64,000 nt of DNA. It comes from Acinetobacter sp. ANC 4173. Lineage in GTDB: Bacteria; Pseudomonadota; Gammaproteobacteria; Pseudomonadales; Moraxellaceae. Location: NCBI RefSeq assembly GCF_004331255.1, contig NZ_SJOF01000001.1:372001-436000 (forward strand). Direction: 5' to 3'. The position numbers and the translations under genes are program-made. This document shows positions 26,350 through 35,657 of this stretch, piece by piece; the stretch's first letter is position 1; every line of letters begins with the position of its first letter. Below the pieces are notes generated by a model. It ran no database searches and was not told where the DNA came from. It saw only the letters and a program-made list of their open reading frames with translations.

Positions 26350-26599
26350 CATTTCATAGAACAATGATAAAACTCATTTTTGATTGAAATAAGCCACTAT
26401 ATATATCATTATCTAAACCATTGATAACTGATATCTTTTTAATAAAAACATTTAAAGTATTTTAGCCCTTGCCCTACATAACTGTACATTTTATATTCAT
26501 TTTGATTCATCAGGATAAGATCCTATTTTTTAAAATATTTTTAAATTTCAGCCTTAAGCAATGGACTGTTAATTTCATTTTTAACCTAAAGGAACAACC

Positions 26600-27040
26600 A
26601 TGGAACTGAAAGGGATATTCAGCGCAGGATGCATTGCGCTCATTTCAACAGCACTGCATGCAAAGCCCACCTTGGATTTAACTGGCAACTGGAAAGTCAT
26701 TGATGATAAAAGCGGCTTCACTCTAGTCAAGGTGAAGATCAGCTCAAATGCAGAGCATCAATATAATGGCCATATTATTACAGCATTTAACCCGCCTAAT
26801 ATGCCTGCACAGGATTTAAGTGCATTGAAAGGCTTTCATTTACTGTTTGATCTGAAGCAAGATCCCAAAGATCCTTATAAACTGCTGTCTGGGCAAGTAT
26901 TCGACCCGGCGATACAGCAGCGCTATAACGTGAATGGCAAAGTCAGTCGCAATGGCAATACCATGATTCTGCGCAGCCCTTCCGATGCTGAAAAAGCCAG
27001 CCGAAAATTATCTTGGGTGCGTATGCGTGGTCAATCTTAA
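26600..27040 (+). CDS. Exported DUF2147-like protein
   Basis: A 146-aa protein with a signal peptide of about 21 residues (GIFSAGCIALISTALHAKP), predicted to be periplasmic. The mature part shows the DUF2147 pattern: LTGNWKVIDDKSG, NGHIITAFNPP, SALKGFHLLFDL, LLSGQVFDPA, and a closing W-V-R-M. DUF2147 proteins are small beta-barrel-like periplasmic proteins of unknown function. A role with the aromatic cluster is only suggested by position. A good AAAGGAA site precedes the ATG. Confidence 0.75.
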   Translation: MELKGIFSAGCIALISTALHAKPTLDLTGNWKVIDDKSGFTLVKVKISSNAEHQYNGHIITAFNPPNMPAQDLSALKGFHLLFDLKQDPKDPYKLLSGQVFDPAIQQRYNVNGKVSRNGNTMILRSPSDAEKASRKLSWVRMRGQS

Positions 27041-27058
27041 CCATAAACATGGATGAAT

Positions 27059-27085
27059 AAAAAGCCCGCTTCAAGCAGGCTTTTT
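27059..27085. terminator. Terminator after the DUF2147-like gene
   Basis: AAAAAGCC(C)GCTT and AAGC(A)GGCTTTTT form a hairpin with A- and T-runs on the two sides, able to work in both directions between convergent genes. Confidence 0.8.
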
Positions 27086-27202
27086 ATATGAATTTTTAAC
27101 AAAATAAGGTGTTGTATTCCTTGAAGATTTATATATCCGGATTCGCTGCAAATCTACTTAATAGCTTACTAGAAAAAAATTTATAGCATGGAAAATACAA
27201 AT

Positions 27203-28327
27203 CTATAAATACGCTGAAGTAACTTGTTCAAAGCCTTTGGCCAGCAGCATGCTTCTTGCCATCATCGATTCGCCTTCTATTTCCATCCGGCCAATTTCAC
27301 CTGAAGTCTCAACTACAAATTGCGCACGTGCTAAGCGTTTTTGCATAAACTGTTCAAATACCGTTTCCAAATCATTACCATGCTCATCCAGCAATTTTGC
27401 TAAAACAATGGCATCTTCCACCGCAAGGCCCGCACCCGAACCTAAGTGCGGTGTGGTGGCATGCACCGCATCACCAATCAAAAGTGTGGAACCGCGATGC
27501 CAATCCGTATTCACCATCACCCGCTCTAAAGGACGGTAAATAATCGGGGTATGTTCATCAATCGAATCAATATATGGCTTCAGTACAGCTTCGAACTCGC
27601 GCAGCAATTCTTTTGCCATTTTCGGCAGTACTTCCGGTTCACGCCAAACCTGAGCTTGAGGCACACATTCCATCATGTACATATACATTTGCGTTGGGCT
27701 GCACGGATTAAAGCCTACTTTCATTTTTTCAGACTGGAACATACGGCCACGGGTAATATCTGCCGGACGCTCGAACTGCAAACGCCAGCAGGCCTGTCCG
27801 GTATATTCTGGCGCTGCCTGCTCTGGCATCAGCAATTGACGCAATTTAGAAAACACGCCATCTGCGCCAATCACTAGGTCATAGTGCTGACTACGACCAC
27901 TTTCAAACTGGACAAAACTGCCCTGCTCCAAGCTGCTTTGAATGCTGGCAACGGTATCGCCTAAAAATACAGGAATATCCAGCGCTCGGACTTTGCTGGA
28001 TAAAATATCATGTAATACCGGACGCAAAATTGCCCCCTCTGACGGGAAATCCTCCGCGATCACGCGCTTAGACAGCACTGTGCGGATGAAATTGCCATTT
28101 TGATCATAAATATCCACACCGTCATGCACAAAGCCCTGCGCTGCGATTTCGTCTTGCACCCCTAAATCACAGAGCGCACGTAAGGTCAGCACCGACAAGG
28201 TTAAACCAGTACCCAAAGCTTTCCAGTCTTCAGATTTTTCTACCAATTCCACATCATTCTTGGACTGCTTGAGTTTAATGGCCGCTGCCATACCACCAAT
28301 ACCGCCGCCTAAAACCAAAATTTTCAT
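27203..28327 (-). CDS. FAD-dependent aromatic monooxygenase (second copy)
   Basis: A 374-aa PHBH-class flavin hydroxylase, clearly a paralogue of the enzyme at 23804-24946: both share E-Y-T-G-Q-x-C-W-R-L and the closing GDA/S-x-H-x-T-T-P motif. The FAD site is KILVLGGGIGGMAAAIKL at the N-terminus, GADGVFSKLRQLL lies in the middle, and LLIGDAVHATTPHLGSG follows near residue 285. The ATG at 28327 is chosen because AAGGAATTGAAT precedes it; the frame runs 12 codons further upstream without a site. It is probably co-regulated with the MFS gene at 28435-29775, which lies upstream on the same strand. Confidence 0.87.
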   Translation of the reverse strand: MKILVLGGGIGGMAAAIKLKQSKNDVELVEKSEDWKALGTGLTLSVLTLRALCDLGVQDEIAAQGFVHDGVDIYDQNGNFIRTVLSKRVIAEDFPSEGAILRPVLHDILSSKVRALDIPVFLGDTVASIQSSLEQGSFVQFESGRSQHYDLVIGADGVFSKLRQLLMPEQAAPEYTGQACWRLQFERPADITRGRMFQSEKMKVGFNPCSPTQMYMYMMECVPQAQVWREPEVLPKMAKELLREFEAVLKPYIDSIDEHTPIIYRPLERVMVNTDWHRGSTLLIGDAVHATTPHLGSGAGLAVEDAIVLAKLLDEHGNDLETVFEQFMQKRLARAQFVVETSGEIGRMEIEGESMMARSMLLAKGFEQVTSAYL

Positions 28328-28434
28328 ATTCAATTCCTTGAGTATTTTGCTGCTGAGCGCCACCTACGCTGTTTTTCATCAATAGCTGAATGAATCTTGC
28401 ATTCGGCCAGTCAAAGCTAATTAGCTTAAAAGCA

Positions 28435-29775
28435 TTATTCCTTTGCGAAATCTGTAACCGTATTTCTGTCTTCTGCTGCCTTTTCAGCGATATTTTTAAT
28501 CAGCATAGAAACGCTCATGACCACGGCGGGTATTGCCAATACTGTAAAGATTTGCGTCCAAGCCAGATTATTATTTGCCATATAACCCATGCATAGGGTT
28601 CCAGCTACCGCACCAAAGCGACCGATGCCACACATCCAAGACACGCCTGTGGTTCTAGCCTCGGTCGGATAAAACTTGGTAGCTAAAACCGGCAAGGAAG
28701 ACTGCGCTGTGTTTTGCAAAGTTCCAGCACTGATCATCAATACAATAAATATCAGCAATGACCAATCTATTGCTGGACCAATTAAGGCGACACAGATTGC
28801 GGTAAAAAACGTGCATATCGCAATGACATAGTTGCCATTAAAGCGGTCCATCAACCAGCCATTCAACATCGCGCCAACACCGCCGAGTGCGAATAAGCCA
28901 GATACCATTGGGCCTAAATGAGGAGGCATGCCTGCTTCTTTAAAGAGCAGCGGCATCCAATTGACGATGCCGTAGAAAATCATCAATCCTGAAAAGAAAC
29001 AGATCCATAAGCTCAGCGTCCCCACGACATATTTAGCTGAAAGTACAGTTCTCATGGCTTGCCGCATGGAAATGTTTGAACTGCGGTCTTCCAGCTGAAA
29101 ATGATGCTGAGTTGCTGATGGATTGATTCTTCCTAAAATCTGCGGAATACACTGATCATTCGTATTTATCAACAATAAATAGCGTACAGATTCAGGCAAT
29201 AAAAACAGCATGCAAAGACACAATAGAAATGGCATGACTCCGCTGATCAGCAGCATGCTTTCCCAGCCAAAGTGCGGAATAATATAAGCCGCCGCAAAAC
29301 CACCGCCCGCTGCACCAATAGGGAAACCACAGTACATGGTATTCACGATAAAGGCCCGTTTATGTGCAGGACAAAATTCAGACAGTAAAGTGACCGCATT
29401 CGGCAAGGCCGCACCTAAACCCAATCCAGTGATAAAACGCAATATTTCCAGCTGCGTCAGATTTTCTGCAAAACTGGAAAAAATGCAGCCGACTGAAAAG
29501 AGGAACACGGATACTAACAATAAGACTTTACGACCAAACTTGTCTGCTAAAGGGCCTAAAATGATTGCACCGATGGCAGCGCCAATGAGTGCCGCGCTCA
29601 GCACTGGAATGATGTCGGCCTTGCTGATCTGCCACTCACGGATTAAATCCGGTGCAATATAGCCCATGACCGCGGTATCCATGCCGTCAAAAAAAGCCAC
29701 CAAAAACATCATGGTAAAAATCAGGCTTTGAAAGCCCGACCACTTTTGCTGATCCAAAAAAGTTTGTATGTGCAT
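28435..29775 (-). CDS. MFS transporter, aromatic acid:H+ symporter family
   Basis: A 446-aa inner-membrane carrier. The start of segment 1 carries the AAHS motif D-G-M-D-T-A (residues 30-35), matching the PcaK/BenK/MhpT group that imports aromatic acids. The loop 2-3 signature reads GPLADKFGRKVLL. AAGGATTAAAAA precedes the ATG. Position upstream of the second FAD monooxygenase suggests uptake of the hydroxylase's aromatic substrate. A TGGATAT element at 29861-29867 upstream resembles the half-site seen in the cluster's other promoters. Confidence 0.88.
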   Translation of the reverse strand: MHIQTFLDQQKWSGFQSLIFTMMFLVAFFDGMDTAVMGYIAPDLIREWQISKADIIPVLSAALIGAAIGAIILGPLADKFGRKVLLLVSVFLFSVGCIFSSFAENLTQLEILRFITGLGLGAALPNAVTLLSEFCPAHKRAFIVNTMYCGFPIGAAGGGFAAAYIIPHFGWESMLLISGVMPFLLCLCMLFLLPESVRYLLLINTNDQCIPQILGRINPSATQHHFQLEDRSSNISMRQAMRTVLSAKYVVGTLSLWICFFSGLMIFYGIVNWMPLLFKEAGMPPHLGPMVSGLFALGGVGAMLNGWLMDRFNGNYVIAICTFFTAICVALIGPAIDWSLLIFIVLMISAGTLQNTAQSSLPVLATKFYPTEARTTGVSWMCGIGRFGAVAGTLCMGYMANNNLAWTQIFTVLAIPAVVMSVSMLIKNIAEKAAEDRNTVTDFAKE

Positions 29776-29896
29776 TTTTTAATCCTTGTGGTATGCAGTG
29801 CAAACATCCATTTCTCAGTTCAGCATAGCCTAACCCTGTATCTATAATGATGGGGCAAGCTGGATATTAGATATATTTAAAATAGATAGCAGAAGT

Positions 29897-29920
29897 AAAA
29901 AAACCGCCTTTAAAAGACGG
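29897..29920 (-). terminator. Terminator of the Bcr/CflA gene
   Basis: On the minus strand CCGTCTTT pairs with AAAGGCGG (one G-T wobble), followed by seven T residues. Confidence 0.8.
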
Positions 29921-29940
29921 CAAACCAAGGGAACTGTCGT

Positions 29941-31155
29941 TTATGCAGCAGGCTGCATATTAAAAAAACGTTTAGCGGCCAGAATAGAAACATTGGCGCA
30001 AAATACAAACAGCAACATGGCTAGACTTAAGTTGAGCAACGCTGACCAAGGCAGCAGATTCAGCAATATGCCGCTGAGCAAGCCAAAGAAAAATTGCAGT
30101 CCGCCCATCAATGCGCTCGCTGAACCTGCCTGTCTGCCTTGCTGTGACATGGCCAGCGCTGTGGAGTTCGGCGCAGTCAGACCAATACCTGCGACCGCTA
30201 AAAACAAACCGGCTAATATCAGTGGCAGTCCCGCTTGCGGCAAAATAGCTGCGATCAACAGGAAAAATACGCCAGTAATTTGTACCATCCCACCCATACT
30301 CAACCGTTGCAGCACCGAATATTTATGCTCCAGTTTATGATTCATGGCAGACAAAAACATAGTCCCGACTGCATTCAAGCCAAATGCATAAGCAAACTGC
30401 TGTTCATTTAAATGATAGCCATCCATTAAAACGGTAGACGCAGCATTGATATAACAGAACAGTATGCCAAAACTGAAACAGCCTGCGAGCATGGCAAAAC
30501 GGTAGCTTGGGTCCTGATAAATTTTTATATACAGCTGAAAAACATGCTTGAAGGAGAGCTTTAAGCGTCGATCTGCTGCTAAGGTTTCTTTGAAACCGAA
30601 AATGACCCAGATCAGGCTAATTACGCCCAATAGTGTTAGAGCAATAAAAATTGAATCCCAATGGAAAAACAGTAGCAGCCACGCGCCTAAAGTCGGCGCG
30701 ATCACAGGTGCAACGCCCATCACAATCATCATGCTGGCAAAGGCTTTGGCAGCAGAGTTGGTATCCAGTACATCACGAATCGCAGCTCGCGCTAATACCA
30801 AGCCGACACAACTGCCTAAAGCTTGCAGTACGCGGACGATTAATAGTGTCTGTAAATCATCAGCATAGATGCACAATATACTGGCAACAATATGCAGGCT
30901 CAGGCCAAAAATCAGCGGGATTTTCCGCCCGATACGATCACTGATCGGGCCATATATCAACTGCCCAATGGCCAGCCCGAAAAAGTACGCTGGCAATGAA
31001 CTGGATACCAAAAGGGTTGAAACTGAAAACTCTTTGGCCATATCCGGTAAAGCGGGCAAATACATGTCTGTGGATAGTGGCGCAATGGCTGTTAAGAGTG
31101 CTAAAAGTAAAATCCAGCTCAGGCTATATTTTTGTGCAGTCACAGCTTGTGTCAT
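29941..31155 (-). CDS. Bcr/CflA family MFS efflux transporter
   Basis: A 404-aa drug/metabolite exporter of the DHA1 Bcr/CflA type. It has the segment 1 hallmark P-L-S-T-D-M-Y-L-P-A-L-P near residue 26 and the loop GPISDRIGRKIPL near residue 73. Twelve membrane segments can be traced. It may export toxic intermediates of aromatic breakdown or be a general drug pump. AAGGATATACCAC precedes the ATG. Confidence 0.87.
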   Translation of the reverse strand: MTQAVTAQKYSLSWILLLALLTAIAPLSTDMYLPALPDMAKEFSVSTLLVSSSLPAYFFGLAIGQLIYGPISDRIGRKIPLIFGLSLHIVASILCIYADDLQTLLIVRVLQALGSCVGLVLARAAIRDVLDTNSAAKAFASMMIVMGVAPVIAPTLGAWLLLFFHWDSIFIALTLLGVISLIWVIFGFKETLAADRRLKLSFKHVFQLYIKIYQDPSYRFAMLAGCFSFGILFCYINAASTVLMDGYHLNEQQFAYAFGLNAVGTMFLSAMNHKLEHKYSVLQRLSMGGMVQITGVFFLLIAAILPQAGLPLILAGLFLAVAGIGLTAPNSTALAMSQQGRQAGSASALMGGLQFFFGLLSGILLNLLPWSALLNLSLAMLLFVFCANVSILAAKRFFNMQPAA

Positions 31156-31231
31156 GTGGTATATCCTTTATTTTGGCTGCACCGATCCATGAGCCTCTTT
31201 TCAAGGCTCTGGAATATTGTAGTTTTGCGTA

Positions 31232-32035
31232 TTAGTGAGTAAGTACAGCCCGGTTTAGCAGACCTTGATCTGCAACAATGGTTTGTCCTGTCATCACCTT
31301 ATTTTGCTTCGAAGCTAAAAATGCATACAGCGCCCCGTAGTCTTCTGCATCTGGCAATTCCTGCAGCAAGCTGATGGACTGGAACAAGTTTAAGAATGCA
31401 TCTTTGGGAATATCAGACTGTTTTTGATGATCGAGATTCAATGCTTTCGGACCTTTCAGCTGGCTGTTACCAATTGCAGCCGGCGCTACGCCATTGACTC
31501 GGATTTCAGGTGCAAACTCAAATGCCAATTGCTGAATCAGGCTGCGAATTGCCCCTTTGGTTGCGGTATAGACTGCGCCGCCACCATCCGCAGCATAAGC
31601 AGCCGTTGAGGTGGTAAAGACCATCGCTCCTTTATTGGCTTTCAATACCTCTGCAAAAATATACGCAGTGAGCAAATAGCCTTTGACATTGACTTGGAAT
31701 AATTCATCAAACAACTGATCCAGATGTGCAGCGCTCATATTCTTGATGGCTACATTGCCATCAAAAATGCCTTGTGCGCCAATCACTGCATCTAAGCGGC
31801 CGTATTTCTGCAAAATTTGCTGCTGACAATATTCTAAATCAGCAATCTTGGTCACATCACAAATCAACGCAAGATCATGGTCACTAAACTCTGATGCCAG
31901 CTGCTGGATTTTTTCACTGGAGATGTCGGTCACAATCACAACAGCACCTTGCGCCTTACAATAACGAGCAATACCTAGGCCCAAACCTGAGCCTGCACCC
32001 GTAATCAAAACAACATGATTTTCCAATAATGACAT
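31232..32035 (-). CDS. Short-chain dehydrogenase/reductase
   Basis: A 267-aa SDR. The NAD(P) site is ITGAGSGLGLGIARY (residues 11-25) and the catalytic Y-x3-K is Y-T-A-T-K near residue 155, with serine upstream in TTSTAA. In aromatic clusters such enzymes oxidise cis-dihydrodiols to catechols. That is the step missing between the Rieske oxygenase and the extradiol dioxygenase here, so this gene is a candidate, though it could also reduce another carbonyl. AAGGAAGTTTAAGC precedes the ATG. Confidence 0.83.
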   Translation of the reverse strand: MSLLENHVVLITGAGSGLGLGIARYCKAQGAVVIVTDISSEKIQQLASEFSDHDLALICDVTKIADLEYCQQQILQKYGRLDAVIGAQGIFDGNVAIKNMSAAHLDQLFDELFQVNVKGYLLTAYIFAEVLKANKGAMVFTTSTAAYAADGGGAVYTATKGAIRSLIQQLAFEFAPEIRVNGVAPAAIGNSQLKGPKALNLDHQKQSDIPKDAFLNLFQSISLLQELPDAEDYGALYAFLASKQNKVMTGQTIVADQGLLNRAVLTH

Positions 32036-32103
32036 GCTTAAACTTCCTTATTGTAAAAGGCTGGACAAGCAGCCCTCATCAGCATTTTCAAGTGATGAAT
32101 AGA

Positions 32104-33078
32104 TTAAAATTTTGCAGGTAAATTAGCAGGTTTCGGGCGGTCTTTCATGTACATGGGCACTGAAATATTTAATGTAAAACGGCCATCGTTGCTGACTGCA
32201 TTCTTTGTTTCCAAATCCTTGCTCCAGCTCAAACCGACGAATAAGCCACGGCCAAAATCTTGTAGTAACTGAACACCAAGCCCCATCTGCCGTGCTTTAC
32301 CATTGGTGGTACCGAAATATGCAGTTCCGTTGTTTTCATCACTGGTCACCTGTTCACGCACGTAACCAATTGGACCAATCTGCAAGCCTTGATGAATAAA
32401 ATCCACTTTTTTCAAAACAGTCGCATCAAAGAACAGCTCATCGCCTGAATCATATTTGGTTTTATCATTTTCAAAGTTATAAAAATAATGTGACTCTAAG
32501 GAAATATTCCAATCCTGATTCATCAGGCTATAACCCACACGCGGATTAATCGACCAGTATTCACCGCTGGTATTGGTGTCGCCCAGTTTCCATGAACCCG
32601 TGGTCGTAATCACACCTAAACCTGCACTGACGAATTGCCCCGGATTAAGTGTCCAAGCGACATCGGCAAAATGCACATCAATATTGGCAACGTTGGTATT
32701 TGAATGCTTGCCAACCTCTCCCAGCATTGGATTGCTAATGTCTTCCTCAGCCATAATGAAAGGAACCGCAAGCCATGCCCGGTAATCACCACCCAATACT
32801 TTGAAGCCTGGGGTATAAATAAAGATTGAAGTAGATGCAGGCGCATCCAGCTTCAATCCCATGTTATCGCCATTATCATCTTTCAACTGACCGTTCAATA
32901 ACTTAGTTGAACTGGTGAAATATAGACCCGGTGGTAAAGGCGCATTCAATGGAATGCCCATAGTATTGCCAGCTGGCGCCTGTGGTGCTGCCCCCGGCTC
33001 TAAAGCCATAACCGTTTGTGAAATACATAAAGATAAAAGACTGAAAACACTGACGTGCTTAAGCTGTTGTTTTAACAT
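32104..33078 (-). CDS. Outer-membrane transporter, SphA/Phenol_MetA_deg family
   Basis: A 324-aa outer-membrane beta-barrel protein with a signal peptide of about 25 residues ending QTVMA. The mature part begins LEPGAAPQAPAG and carries the PPGLYFTSST motif of the PF13557 (phenol meta-degradation/SphA-like) family, found beside aromatic catabolic genes. It ends in phenylalanine, as outer-membrane barrels do. It likely lets the hydrophobic substrate pass the outer membrane. It lies upstream of the SDR gene on the same strand. Confidence 0.82.
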   Translation of the reverse strand: MLKQQLKHVSVFSLLSLCISQTVMALEPGAAPQAPAGNTMGIPLNAPLPPGLYFTSSTKLLNGQLKDDNGDNMGLKLDAPASTSIFIYTPGFKVLGGDYRAWLAVPFIMAEEDISNPMLGEVGKHSNTNVANIDVHFADVAWTLNPGQFVSAGLGVITTTGSWKLGDTNTSGEYWSINPRVGYSLMNQDWNISLESHYFYNFENDKTKYDSGDELFFDATVLKKVDFIHQGLQIGPIGYVREQVTSDENNGTAYFGTTNGKARQMGLGVQLLQDFGRGLFVGLSWSKDLETKNAVSNDGRFTLNISVPMYMKDRPKPANLPAKF

Positions 33079-33602
33079 TGCCTACTCCATTAGCGCTGTT
33101 TATTTCCAATACCTAAACTATTGAAATGAGCGCAATGAAGTCACCAAAAAAGTATGAAAGCAGTTATCAAATTTATAGATAGCTTAACGTTACTTTAAAA
33201 TTTCAAATTGCATGTCTTAACAAAAAGAAATGCAAATTCTAATCTAGAGCGATGAAGTTCAATAAATCGAATTTTAAATGAGGTTACTCGGGTGTGTTAA
33301 GGATTAACGAGAGTTAATTACGTTCGCACACATATAAATCATGGCGGCAAAACTTGAGTCTGTTTGATCACTACGCATGGCAATACATTTGAATTCTTTC
33401 AATTTGCAGAAATTATGTGGCAAATCTCTCCATGGACTACCTGTATGGGCAATCCACAATACAGCTTCCTCAGTGGCACAGGTTTATCTAGGTTGTACTG
33501 CTGAAAAGGTTCATGAGGTGACTATCACCACCAACATTGGTTGGTCGTATATCTATAATTTTTAGGCATTCATCTCGGTGTGAAATTTTTTCTCATCAGT
33601 GT
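33079..33602. other. Intergenic stretch with no supported gene
   Basis: About 520 AT-rich bases between the FUSC and SphA-like genes. A 62-codon plus-strand frame (33377-33565) lacks a ribosome site and family resemblance. No tRNA, insertion sequence or strong terminator was seen. Confidence 0.4.
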
Positions 33603-35519
33603 CTAATTGGAATAACCAGTATCCTGCTTATAAGCTTGTTGAACTCGATTAAGTTGAATTTCCAATAAAGGGAATTGGCTTAAATGAGGAGATTTTATTT
33701 CTTTCAAACTCAGGTTCAACTCAATAGCATTACTTAATTGTTCATATATTAATAATAGATCTGATAACTCTCTATCAGATAAAATTTGTTTTTTTCTAGA
33801 AAATGTTACGCGTTCCAACAAATAACTCAGTTGCTTTAATTCATACAAAAGCTCCCAGTTTTTCTGTAAAACATGATTGGGTTTTGGTATTTCACCAAGT
33901 GCTGTTTGATGAAGTATAGTTAAATTGTTCCATCGTATTTTCATAGGGTGAAAATAGGTCTTTGTTAATTTTTTTTCTGATAAATTAGAACTATTAAACA
34001 AAGCATAAGTAAGTTTGCTCTGTGATCTAAGCAGTTCTGCCATAGAGTATTCTAAACGTTTAGAGGCAGCATCACGATTTATTAGAAATATACCGACTAA
34101 CCCAATAAACGTACCGATTAAAACATCAATGATTCTAATTTCAGCAAAATATATAGCAGAATCCATCATACCATTACTTGCAACGGCGACGATCAATGCG
34201 CTTGGAGTAAAAAATAATGCGGTCAAACAATAATTCTTAACAATAAATATTTCACACATCATACAAAAAAAGAAAATATATAAAATTATCAAATATTCAT
34301 TTGGAGAGAAATACAATAAAGCGGTTGCAATTAAAACCCCTAAAACAGTGCCAAATGCACGCTGTATAGAGCGATGCAATGTTGCAACTACCGTTACTCC
34401 TGAAAGTACAGATACTGTAGAAAGTGGCACCCAAAAACTTCTGGGGAATTCAAATGAATAAGCCATTAATGCCGAAATTAAGGTGATCAAGCCAAATCTT
34501 GAAGCAGCGATAAATGCAATAGAATGATGGTTAAAAGACTGTATTAGCACCTTCAAAACAGGCACTTGCAATGGCATTAATTTAATGTCTGGAAGCTGGT
34601 CTTGATTCAAAATTGATTCTATACGGAATAATTGCTCAATCAATCGTTGTCCAAGCAAACCCTGTGCCTGAATATTTAACGTTACTTTACATGAACATCT
34701 AATTGCTTTATGGACTTCGTCAAATGCTTCAATTATCTCTATAGGCAAAGGTGCTGTACAATCTAAAAAATCTTCACCCAGAATTAACCAAATACGATTA
34801 GCTCGTTTATTTAAATAAAACATTTTCTTAAATTGTCTGGTCTGACTCCATTTCGTATAACTTGCTTGAAGCACGTTATTCGATTCGTTCAGATACTGAA
34901 TAAACATACTATGTGATTGTTTAAATTCATGCGTTCCTACCAGACTAAGTAATTGATTTAATTGTAGATATAACTCTAACAAGGTCTCACGCTCAGGTTT
35001 ATTCGGATTTACAAACCATCCCATTAATGCAAAAAATAATGACAACAATCCCCCAGCCATGATCAAAGCACTTCTCTCTAGGGCACCAGATATATCTGTC
35101 TCTGGCATTGCAGAGGTCATTGCCAATACTAGAATCATAAAAATAGCCGAGGGCCCAACAATATTTAAAGCACCAAAAGTAAAGACCATAAGCACAGCTA
35201 TGAGAGCCATGAGGATTGCAACGACTATAGGATAAATGGCAAATAAACTACCTAAAAAAGCACAGATGCTTAGCCCGATTACCACCAAAATAATTTTTTT
35301 AGCCCGATGTAGATAAGGCATTCTAAAAACATAAAGGAAGGCAAAACCACCTAAACTTGCTATAAGTCCATTATGGAAATTGCCCAACATTAATCCAACC
35401 AGAACAGGTAATGCCGCAGCCAGCCCCGCAATAAAAGCTTTTAAATATGGAATAGGACGATTATTGAGTTGTATCGCCTGATAGCAGATGTGTAAAAAGT
35501 TTTTTATTATCTCACCCAT
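33603..35519 (-). CDS. FUSC-family inner-membrane transporter
   Basis: A 638-aa protein with two blocks of about six membrane segments (residues 25-170 and 345-475) separated by a soluble helical region, and a helical C-terminal domain. This is the layout of the fusaric-acid resistance (FUSC)/YccS/AaeB family, which exports aromatic acids and related compounds. The second block carries the conserved RSFWVPLSTVSVLSG and HRSIQRAFGTVLG motifs. GAAGGAATAGTA precedes the ATG. Export of inhibitory aromatic acids fits the context. Confidence 0.85.
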   Translation of the reverse strand: MGEIIKNFLHICYQAIQLNNRPIPYLKAFIAGLAAALPVLVGLMLGNFHNGLIASLGGFAFLYVFRMPYLHRAKKIILVVIGLSICAFLGSLFAIYPIVVAILMALIAVLMVFTFGALNIVGPSAIFMILVLAMTSAMPETDISGALERSALIMAGGLLSLFFALMGWFVNPNKPERETLLELYLQLNQLLSLVGTHEFKQSHSMFIQYLNESNNVLQASYTKWSQTRQFKKMFYLNKRANRIWLILGEDFLDCTAPLPIEIIEAFDEVHKAIRCSCKVTLNIQAQGLLGQRLIEQLFRIESILNQDQLPDIKLMPLQVPVLKVLIQSFNHHSIAFIAASRFGLITLISALMAYSFEFPRSFWVPLSTVSVLSGVTVVATLHRSIQRAFGTVLGVLIATALLYFSPNEYLIILYIFFFCMMCEIFIVKNYCLTALFFTPSALIVAVASNGMMDSAIYFAEIRIIDVLIGTFIGLVGIFLINRDAASKRLEYSMAELLRSQSKLTYALFNSSNLSEKKLTKTYFHPMKIRWNNLTILHQTALGEIPKPNHVLQKNWELLYELKQLSYLLERVTFSRKKQILSDRELSDLLLIYEQLSNAIELNLSLKEIKSPHLSQFPLLEIQLNRVQQAYKQDTGYSN

Positions 35520-35657
35520 TACTATTCCTTCACTATATTCAACCCTTTTATCGTATGCTTACTGACAAACAGAATATTGAATCATGCCAATCCTAGAAAA
35601 ACGATAAGATTGGAGCGAACAGTTTGTTCGTAAAATGACGGCTTTACTTAAATTTGC

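Noticed and set aside
33377..33565. A 62-codon frame between the FUSC and SphA-like genes
   Set aside because: No ribosome site, no recognised family and no partner genes; could be chance.
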